From contig JAEXXY010000038.1 in NCBI GenBank assembly GCA_023451855.1, forward strand, positions 1-14,914: a stretch of 14,914 nucleotides of DNA. Reading direction: 5' to 3'. Both the position numbers and the translations under genes were made by a program. The DNA is from Actinomycetes bacterium (GTDB lineage Bacteria; Actinomycetota; Actinomycetes; Actinomycetales; Dermatophilaceae). The notes beneath the pieces are model-generated. The model saw only the letters and a list, made by a program, of their open reading frames with translations. It made no database searches and had not been told where the DNA came from. Positions 8,008 through 13,820 of this stretch are shown piece after piece (the first letter of the stretch is position 1; each line of letters starts with the position of its first letter).

Positions 8008-9545
8008 TGGAAGGTTCGTACAGCGCCGCGATTCGGGATGCGCTTTTCGCTCAAGAGACCGAAGAGTCGGTCGAGCGTGTTAAGGATGTGGTATCAGACG
8101 TGCTGAGGCGCGCTGACCCCCAAGTTGAGGTCTTTCGAACCAATCATTTCAACCACACCTTCTCGCCTGACCTTGTCCTGGAATGGCCCAAGGCCTCAAG
8201 ATCAGAACGCCGCCGCGTCTTCTTGCGGGCTACTCAGCGGCCCGAGATCGTCAGCGAAGATATAGACCTTATCGGTGACCAGCAGCCCATCTTCATTCAT
8301 CTCGATGAACTCGACGGGGTCGGCGACGACAGCAAGGAAGGCCAAGATAGACAGGCACGTGTCACAAGCGAACTTCGGGAAAAGGCATCCGAAACTCGGA
8401 CTCTCGTTACTGAAATCGACGCTTTGCAAGAAATCGGCGAGAGCCGAACCGTGAGCGCCGGAGCGGGATTGTTCAGCACGTCACTCGTCCGGGGCGGTAT
8501 GGGCCTACTAGAGCGAGAACTCGCTGACACTCTTGTAGAGACCGTGGACCTTGGTTTCTTAGGCGCTCAGACCGTGGATTTAGAGACGACGGCAGCCACC
8601 GTAGAGGCGTTCGAGACTTATTTGGACGCCGAGGAAGCTAGCCGCCTTACGAGCGTCCTGCAGGCAGTTTGGGTGGGCTCAGGAGGGCACTCGTATGACT
8701 TCCCGAGCGTGGATCCGAAGCTAGTCCCTAACCTTGACACTGACTCTCTACGCTTTCTGCTCACCACGGAAGAGTTGGACGATGATGAATTCTGGTCGCG
8801 GCTGGGCCAGACAGTCACGTTGCCAGGACTTTCAGCCCTCGGATCGCTTGACGAAACTCCCTCCATGCAGAAGCTCATGGCCGCCGCTTTGCCCCGCCTT
8901 CGCTGCAAGTCTTGCTATGTGCGCACAGGGCAGGAGCGCTTGGACTCGAAGGACGCTGACTTTAAGTGGTCCGTCGACAGGTCAGCTCTCTCTCTTCGTG
9001 GCCACGGGGTGCAAGTTTGGGTCGCCAACCGGCTGGACGACGTCGAGATGTCGACTTCAGATTCAAGTTTGCCAAGCGTGCGCCGAGTCGCAGGCCGAGC
9101 TGCGGCGGCGAGCATCGAGATATTCGACTTTGAAGCCGAGAGCGAAACCAATAGCCTCCGATTTGGCTCCGCTGACCAGGCGGATGTCATCGGCACGGCC
9201 GAAGCCTTCGTCACAGCGGCCCTCGGGGAGGGTGCAGCCCTGAAGCGCGTTTCGACCGTTCTCGCGACGGGTCACCACTTCGACGTCAATTTCGCCAGTC
9301 AGTCCGGAAGTGCTCGAACCAGGGCGCAGGCGACTGTTAGTGACGTGGTTTGGACCTCAGCGAACTTGCTTTCGGACATGTCTTCTCCGGTTCGGAGATC
9401 CCTCGAACAGCACTTGGAACTCACGCCCTTTGCCGTCGAAGAGTCTCCCGCTGCGGTTGCACCCGACGAAGCGGGAACTCCTGCCGAGGGCGCCGACGCC
9501 GAGGAGCCGCGGGCGCTCATTGAGCGCCACACAGATGCGGAGTAA
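8007..9545 (+). CDS. Unknown 512-residue protein (cassette gene 2)
   Basis: The family is not recognised. It is a soluble, acidic protein with no signal peptide, membrane segment, Walker motif or metal-binding cluster beyond a lone CKSC at about 310-313. An N-terminal helical segment (about 5-35) leads to SPDLVLEW (D55) and VFLRAT (71-76), then IFIHLDELD. This resembles the Asp strand and the following strand of a PD-(D/E)XK fold, but with R74 where the catalytic Lys would be, so it may be an inactive nuclease-like or DNA-binding domain. The middle and C-terminal parts (about 150-470) look globular; residues 477-512 are a low-complexity Ala/Glu/Pro tail. The ATG overlaps the stop of cassette gene 1 by one base. 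TTA codons occur at 8559 and 8580. The context (type I restriction genes and a conjugation operon) suggests defence; function unknown. Confidence 0.8.
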   Translation: MEGSYSAAIRDALFAQETEESVERVKDVVSDVLRRADPQVEVFRTNHFNHTFSPDLVLEWPKASRSERRRVFLRATQRPEIVSEDIDLIGDQQPIFIHLDELDGVGDDSKEGQDRQARVTSELREKASETRTLVTEIDALQEIGESRTVSAGAGLFSTSLVRGGMGLLERELADTLVETVDLGFLGAQTVDLETTAATVEAFETYLDAEEASRLTSVLQAVWVGSGGHSYDFPSVDPKLVPNLDTDSLRFLLTTEELDDDEFWSRLGQTVTLPGLSALGSLDETPSMQKLMAAALPRLRCKSCYVRTGQERLDSKDADFKWSVDRSALSLRGHGVQVWVANRLDDVEMSTSDSSLPSVRRVAGRAAAASIEIFDFEAESETNSLRFGSADQADVIGTAEAFVTAALGEGAALKRVSTVLATGHHFDVNFASQSGSARTRAQATVSDVVWTSANLLSDMSSPVRRSLEQHLELTPFAVEESPAAVAPDEAGTPAEGADAEEPRALIERHTDAE

Positions 9546-9829
9546 CTCGCACCCGGGGCATTCAACTCTGGCTCAGATTTTGCACATGAAGTAGCAGACG
9601 AATTTGCCGGCCGCAGCCGGGGCTCGTGACGTTGCCCGCCACAGTGCCCTCAGGTTATCCACCGTTGCGGCCGTGGCCGCGGCCTCGTCGCTGGCCGGTG
9701 TTTTCCCAGTGGCCTCGCCGGCGGCCGCGACGCCCATGTTTGCGCGATTTGTGAGCGTCTGCACGCACGGTTGAGGCGCATTTTGCCTGGCCATTTGGAT
9801 CGGCCCCGGCCAAGGTGGGGCGCGCGCTG
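9546..9829. other. Gene-less region after the unknown cassette
   Basis: No reliable gene is seen. A small hairpin, CCGGC (9607-9611) with GCCGG (9616-9620), could help end transcription of the cassette. GCGGCC-GT-GGCCGC at 9667-9680 is a second perfect inverted repeat. TTATCCACC at 9655-9663 matches eight of nine bases of a DnaA box but stands alone. Two overlapping minus-strand open frames (9573-9794 and 9655-9876) have moderate coding character but resemble nothing known and compete with each other. Confidence 0.4.
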
Positions 9830-10066
9830 TCACCGGCCGACGGGCGTGAGCTGGTCCGCGCGAAGCCATTGGTCAACGACCGCGTCTGCGTCGACGACTA
9901 GGTAGGTCACGCGAGCCCACCAATCTCCGTCGCGCCGTTGCCAGGCGGTCACGAGGCCCGGGTGGGGGCCGCCGTGTTCGGCAGTGCGCCGGACCCAGCA
10001 GTGCTGTCGGGCTGGCGGCACTGGTGGCACTTCGTGATGATGTCCACGCCCTGATCCACCGGCCAT
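9830..10066 (-). CDS. Small hypothetical protein, start uncertain, possibly frameshifted
   Basis: The C-terminal two-thirds reads as genuine coding sequence: HCWVRRTAEHGGPHPG, LVTAWQRRDGDWWARVTYL and VVDQWLRADQLTPV, with G/C-rich third positions. The layout (a CW motif, Pro-Gly, a Trp-rich strand, then a W-L-x-A-D-x-L-x-P ending) resembles short orphan proteins of actinobacterial mobile elements; function unknown. From the ATG at 10066 the first 20 codons have poor third-position bias. In the neighbouring frame, bases 10047-10008 bias well and give VDIITKCHQCRQPD, with a CxxC pair. One missing base at about 10000-10013 would join the two into MDIITKCHQCRQ...HCWVRR. The gene may therefore be a recent frameshift pseudogene. 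It lies 20 bases downstream of a perfect LexA box, so SOS control is likely if it is expressed. Confidence 0.5.
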   Translation of the reverse strand: MAGGSGRGHHHEVPPVPPARQHCWVRRTAEHGGPHPGLVTAWQRRDGDWWARVTYLVVDADAVVDQWLRADQLTPVGR

Positions 10067-10085
10067 GGGTCTAGTGTGACGCAAT

Positions 10086-10103
10086 TTCGAACACGCGTTC
10101 GAA
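10086..10103. promoter_or_regulatory. Perfect LexA (SOS) box
   Basis: TTCGAAC-ACGC-GTTCGAA is a perfect 7-bp inverted repeat with a 4-base centre. It contains the actinobacterial/Gram-positive LexA consensus TCGAAC-N4-GTTCGA without mismatch. It sits 20 bases upstream of the minus-strand gene ending at 9830, the normal operator position, and about 400 bases upstream of the conjugation operon on the other strand. The likely effect is repression by host LexA, relieved by DNA damage. Confidence 0.65.
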
Positions 10104-10140
10104 CCGCGCCACCGAGCGCGACTCACCACGCGGGTATGCG

Positions 10141-10187
10141 CAGTTACCGAAACTGGCCGGCGCCCCGGGGGGCGCGCGAGGCGCCGG
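10141..10187. repeat. Tandem inverted repeats upstream of the transfer genes
   Basis: CAGTT (10141-10145) pairs with AACTG (10151-10155). Next to it CCGGCGCC (10157-10164) pairs perfectly with GGCGCCGG (10180-10187) across a 15-base loop. Within that loop region GCGCCCC (10160-10166) and GGGGCGC (10169-10175) can form a competing stem. Closely packed hairpins beside conjugation genes are compatible with an oriT or a regulatory leader, but no relaxase gene is visible to support oriT. Confidence 0.45.
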
Positions 10188-10441
10188 ATGCGCGCCCACC
10201 CCGCGGGTCTGAAGAGACGGCCGCGCACCCGACCTGGGCAGTGGTGAGGCTCCGGGACTTCGCCATGCGGTCGACCCCTCCCTCTCGTCCCCAGCGCCTG
10301 AATACCCAGCTCGGTACCCAAGGCGGTTCGGGATGGGCGACCCGGCGAGTCGCTCTCTGACGAGGTGGCCGTAGATGAACGTGGGGCGAGAGGTCCTTCA
10401 AGACTTGGTCAGGCCCCGGCGTGTTTCTTCTTCCCGCTCGC

Positions 10442-10494
10442 GCACCACGCGGTGCTCTGGATTGGGCGATCTGCCCGATTCCATCCGGAAGGGG
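10442..10494 (+). promoter_or_regulatory. Leader hairpins and ribosome-binding site of the first transfer gene
   Basis: GCACC (10442-10446) and GGTGC (10451-10455) form a small hairpin. ATTGGGC...GCCCGAT (10461-10479 area) forms a second, with one imperfect pair. GGAAGGGG at 10487-10494 is a strong Shine-Dalgarno five bases before the ATG at 10500 and decides that start over the longer upstream open frame. Whether the hairpins regulate the operon is not known. Confidence 0.4.
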
Positions 10495-10499
10495 ACACC

Positions 10500-10751
10500 A
10501 TGAGCACCATCGCGACGCTGGCTACTGCAGCCGGCACGACCGGCCTGCAGGGCTGGATCAAGTCCAACATCATCCCGCTGCTGCTCCTCCTGGTGGCGAC
10601 CATGCTGTTCGTCCTGGCGCAGCGAGGGGACAACGCCAAGGCCATGCGCGTGGTCGCCGGCGTGGTCATCGCCCTCGCCGTGCTGGGCCTCGCTACGAGT
10701 GGCAAGGCAGACAGTGTCGGCTCGTGGATGGCCTCGCTCGTCACGGGATGA
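10500..10751 (+). CDS. Small two-TM protein, VirB2/TrbC pilin-like
   Basis: This 83-residue protein has two hydrophobic helices, about 22-40 (KSNIIPLLLLLVATMLFVLA) and about 50-66, joined by a short charged loop (QRGDNAKAM). Size, two-helix hairpin topology and first position in a type IV secretion operon match VirB2/TrbC-like pilins or their Gram-positive counterparts. The assignment rests on topology and context, since these proteins diverge quickly. The ATG has a strong ribosome site (GGAAGGGG). The gene ends seven bases before the next ATG, so the operon is tightly packed. A general small membrane component of the transfer channel is the alternative. Confidence 0.7.
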   Translation: MSTIATLATAAGTTGLQGWIKSNIIPLLLLLVATMLFVLAQRGDNAKAMRVVAGVVIALAVLGLATSGKADSVGSWMASLVTG

Positions 10752-10758
10752 GCTGATC

Positions 10759-11202
10759 ATGCGTCTGCCCGTCGACGACGAGATCTACAACGTCAACTCG
10801 GTCTGGCTGGGGCCACCGAACCGCACCCTGCCGTTCCGGGCCCGATACAGCGCCTACATGGTCGGCTCGATCGTGTTCGTGCTGCTGCAGATCGTCGAGC
10901 GGCGCCTCGGCATCGGGCTCGGGTTCTTCTCCCTGGCGTACAGCCTGCTCGCGACCGTCGCTCTGACGCGCTTGATCCTCTCGGTCGTCAACCACGACCG
11001 GCCCTTGGGGGCCGTGTTGGCCGCGTTCGCGCACGAGGTCTCAGCACCGCGAGACGACCACAAGGTCACGGTGCACACAGTCCGCCCGGCTCGAGTGCGT
11101 GCCGTCCCCTCGCGCCCGAGCCGGGCCCAACGCCAGGCCCGGCACCGTGCCGGGACAGCCGCCGCATCAAGGGACGCCGCGATCGAAGGGACGAACTCAT
11201 GA
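10759..11202 (+). CDS. PrgI/VirB3-like two-TM conjugation protein
   Basis: This 147-residue protein begins MRLPVDDEIYNVNSVWLGPP, a short cytosolic segment. Two membrane helices follow, about 31-46 and 51-75. The tail (about 95-147) is basic and rich in Arg, Ala and Ser and is probably cytoplasmic. Small PrgI-type (VirB3-like) proteins with this layout usually lie directly before the VirB4 ATPase in Gram-positive type IV secretion loci, as here. It starts seven bases after the pilin-like gene, probably by translational coupling, because only a weak ribosome site is visible. Its stop overlaps the next start as ATGA. Family membership is inferred from topology, size and position. Confidence 0.7.
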   Translation: MRLPVDDEIYNVNSVWLGPPNRTLPFRARYSAYMVGSIVFVLLQIVERRLGIGLGFFSLAYSLLATVALTRLILSVVNHDRPLGAVLAAFAHEVSAPRDDHKVTVHTVRPARVRAVPSRPSRAQRQARHRAGTAAASRDAAIEGTNS

Positions 11203-13820
11203 CCGGCAAACGCGGTCTGGCACTGCGTCGCATCTCTGGCCACTGCACCGTGACAGCCCAGAAGGTCATGGCGTGGTACCTGCTCGATCCGCAGGGCTGG
11301 TCGTTCCGCCCCGACAGGGTCCGGGAGCAGCTCATCGTCGACGGGGCTGACGTGCTTTCCCAGCTCGCGAAGCGGGAGGTGCACCTGCGGGTGACCACCC
11401 GTCCCTATCCCGTGGCGAAATGGGCACGGGACCACGACGCAAACGCGCCCGCGCCGCTGCCGGGCTGGGCCAACCATCTGACGACGGACCAGAAGCGCCT
11501 CGCGTCGCTCTCCATGGCGGACAAGGAGGTCTACCTCGGCGTCGAGATCCCGAACCGAAGCCCACTGTTCAAGGCACTGGGCTCCATCGGCGACAGCGTT
11601 AGCGATGCCCTCGGGGGCGCTGCGGCGCACCGGGAGGTCACGGCTCTCGAGAAGCAGGTCCGGGCCACCGACGAGCTGATGGCGTCGCCGGGCATCGAGG
11701 CAGCGCCGGCCACGCCGCGGCAGCTGGAATGGCTCCTGCACCGCTCGTGCTCCCTCGGCCTGCCGGCGCCACTCACCCTCGGCAACATCGACGACCCCAG
11801 CTGGGACCTGGACGACCTGGGTGAGTTCACCGACAGGGTGAACTGGTTCGCCACGCCGTACGGCCGGACCATCCGTGTCGTCGGCGAGCACGACGACCGC
11901 CGGATCGAGCGACACGTGTGCGTCATGTCGGTCGGACGCATGACCGACCTCGAGATCCCGCCTGGCATCCCGTGGATGCAGCGCACGGACGAGCTCCCCT
12001 TCCCGGTGGAGTGGTCCGGGCGCGTGCAGGTGGAGGACGCCGCCAAGGTCGGCGCCGCGATGCGTCGGAACATCCAGAAGATCCGCGCGCAGGCGAACCA
12101 CTACGAGCTCGAGCACCACGAGCCCGCTCCGGGGGCCCTGGAACGCCAGGCATCGCGTGCCCTGGCCGTCGAGGACGAGATCTCCATGGGTCTGTCCGGC
12201 CTCTCGACGCGCACGACCGGCTGGTACCGAATCGCCGTCTCGGGCGCCACGGAGGACGAGGCCATCGACCGGGCGAGCCTCGTGCGCAAGCTCTACGCGC
12301 CGCAGGTAACGATCGCCCGCCCTCAGGATCAGTACGCCGTCGCACGCGAGTTCATCCCCGGCGAACGACTTGGCTCGACCGCGTACCGGCGCCGCATGCC
12401 GGTCACGACGCTCGCCTCCGCCGTTCCCGCAGCAACGGCCACCGTCGGGGACCGAGTCGGGATCCACCTGGGCCAGACGTCTGGCACCTCGGCGCGAGTC
12501 GTCACATGGGAGCCATGGCTGGCTACCGAACGCGGCGAGGAGTCCGGGCTGGCTGTCCTCTGCGCGGGGCTCGGCGGTGGCAAGTCGACCGCCGGCGGCA
12601 ACATCATCTACCGCACGGTCATCCAGGGTGTTCCCTGGACGGTGCTCGACCCATCCGGCCGGCTGACCGCGCTGACTCGACTACCTGAGCTGGCGCCGTA
12701 CTCGCGAGCGGTCGACCTACTCGACGTGGCGCCAGGCTCCCTGTCCACGTACCGCGTCATCGCCGAACCTGATCGACGGCACTACGCGGACGAGGCGGGC
12801 TGGCGAGCCGCGATGGAGCAAGCCAAGGACACCCGACGGTTGCTCACCAGCAGCGTCCTGCGGGCCATGCTGCCCAAGCAGCTGCAGGAGCACGTCCTCT
12901 CCGAGGTCGCTCTGATGCGCGCAGTGGGTTCGGTTCCTGCGAACGCCTGGTCGTCCTGCGACGAGGTCGTCACTGCCCTGGCCCATCTCGATCGTGGACC
13001 GGGTGGAGAGCCGACGGGCGACCCGGAGCTGGCTCGGCACGCGGGCTACATGGCCGACTTCCTGCGGGAGGCCGCCAAGACCAGCCACGGCCGGCTGATC
13101 TTTCCGGCAGGACGCCCGGCCGGCGACACCGACGCGGACCCACTGCTCACGGTGTACTCGTTGCGCGGTCTGGCCCTGCCCGACGAAGCAACGCGCGGCG
13201 GTGAGGATCTCGACGAGCGTCTGTCGATGTGCGTCATGTACCTCGCCGCCTGGCTGACGCAGCGCGGCATGTACTTCGGTGACGTCAACGCTCGCAAGGG
13301 CATCTTCATCGACGAGGCGTGGGCACTGTCCACGTTCTCGAGCGGCCGACGGTTCATCGACCGCGCCGCGCGAGACTCGCGCAAGCACAACACCCGCGTG
13401 CTCATGGCGTCACAGAACCCGGCCGACCTCCTGAAGCTCGATCTGGCCAATCTCTGCTCAGCCGCGTTCATCGGACGCCTCACCGGCGAGGACGCGCAGA
13501 CAGATGCCCTGCGCTTCCTCCCGGGGATTCGCGAGGGCCTCGGCTACGAGCAGATCTTCGGGAACCTGTCGCGACCGTCCCGGGACGGGCTGCGCGGGCC
13601 CCGAGAGTTCGTCTTCAGCGACGGCTCGGGCGGGATCGAGCGCATCCGCATGGACCTGTCCGCTCACCCCCGCCTGCTTGAGGCTCTCAACACCACCGCG
13701 GCCCCGGACAAGGCGCGCAACCGCGTCGAGCGAGCCAGCCAGGCGGTTGAACCCCGCGAATGGAGCCCGGGCGTCGAGGGAGCCGAGCTGGACGACGATG
13801 ACGAGAGAGCGAGTGCGTGA
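11199..13820 (+). CDS. VirB4/TraC-type conjugation ATPase
   Basis: This 873-residue protein is the probable cytoplasmic motor that powers assembly and DNA or protein transport through the type IV secretion channel. The N-terminal half (about 1-430) is the non-catalytic VirB4-like part. The ATPase domain begins with Walker A GLGGGKST at 457-464, followed by VLDPSGRLTALTRLPEL. Walker B is GIFIDEAWAL, with D705 and E706, followed by the VirB4-type motif ASQNPADLL (S738, Q739, N740). The residues needed for ATP hydrolysis are present. A GAAGGG ribosome site lies eight bases before the ATG, which overlaps the previous stop (ATGA). The TGA overlaps the next ATG (TGATG). A 537-codon open frame on the opposite strand here is a GC-composition shadow. 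It lacks features of an FtsK/TraB translocase, so the element is of the type IV secretion kind. Confidence 0.9.
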   Translation: MTGKRGLALRRISGHCTVTAQKVMAWYLLDPQGWSFRPDRVREQLIVDGADVLSQLAKREVHLRVTTRPYPVAKWARDHDANAPAPLPGWANHLTTDQKRLASLSMADKEVYLGVEIPNRSPLFKALGSIGDSVSDALGGAAAHREVTALEKQVRATDELMASPGIEAAPATPRQLEWLLHRSCSLGLPAPLTLGNIDDPSWDLDDLGEFTDRVNWFATPYGRTIRVVGEHDDRRIERHVCVMSVGRMTDLEIPPGIPWMQRTDELPFPVEWSGRVQVEDAAKVGAAMRRNIQKIRAQANHYELEHHEPAPGALERQASRALAVEDEISMGLSGLSTRTTGWYRIAVSGATEDEAIDRASLVRKLYAPQVTIARPQDQYAVAREFIPGERLGSTAYRRRMPVTTLASAVPAATATVGDRVGIHLGQTSGTSARVVTWEPWLATERGEESGLAVLCAGLGGGKSTAGGNIIYRTVIQGVPWTVLDPSGRLTALTRLPELAPYSRAVDLLDVAPGSLSTYRVIAEPDRRHYADEAGWRAAMEQAKDTRRLLTSSVLRAMLPKQLQEHVLSEVALMRAVGSVPANAWSSCDEVVTALAHLDRGPGGEPTGDPELARHAGYMADFLREAAKTSHGRLIFPAGRPAGDTDADPLLTVYSLRGLALPDEATRGGEDLDERLSMCVMYLAAWLTQRGMYFGDVNARKGIFIDEAWALSTFSSGRRFIDRAARDSRKHNTRVLMASQNPADLLKLDLANLCSAAFIGRLTGEDAQTDALRFLPGIREGLGYEQIFGNLSRPSRDGLRGPREFVFSDGSGGIERIRMDLSAHPRLLEALNTTAAPDKARNRVERASQAVEPREWSPGVEGAELDDDDERASA

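Larger units (their letters stand above)
10104..10499. other. Gene-less region upstream of the conjugation operon
   Basis: About 400 bases without a convincing gene. Open frames on both strands (for example plus 10136-10360 and minus 10144-10401) lack any recognisable protein features. The stretch carries the inverted repeats listed at 10141-10187 and, just before the first transfer gene, two more small hairpins. It must contain the promoter of the conjugation operon, but I cannot point to a convincing -35/-10 pair. It could also hold an origin of transfer. Confidence 0.45.

Noticed and set aside
9655..9663. DnaA-box-like TTATCCACC
   Set aside because: One box with one mismatch and no cluster, AT-rich segment or replication gene nearby; too weak for an origin call.
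9573..9876. Two overlapping minus-strand small open frames
   Set aside because: Both have partial GC3 bias but compete for the same bases, overlap the gene ending at 9830, and resemble no known protein.
10136..10360. Plus-strand 74-codon open frame downstream of the LexA box
   Set aside because: It runs through strong inverted repeats, lacks a ribosome site and gives an Arg/Pro-rich product with no recognisable features.
10854..12467. A 537-codon open frame on the minus strand
   Set aside because: It lies opposite the VirB4 ATPase, whose Walker motifs are unambiguous. Long antisense frames are common opposite GC-rich genes, and its product is low-complexity and Arg/Gly/Asp-rich.
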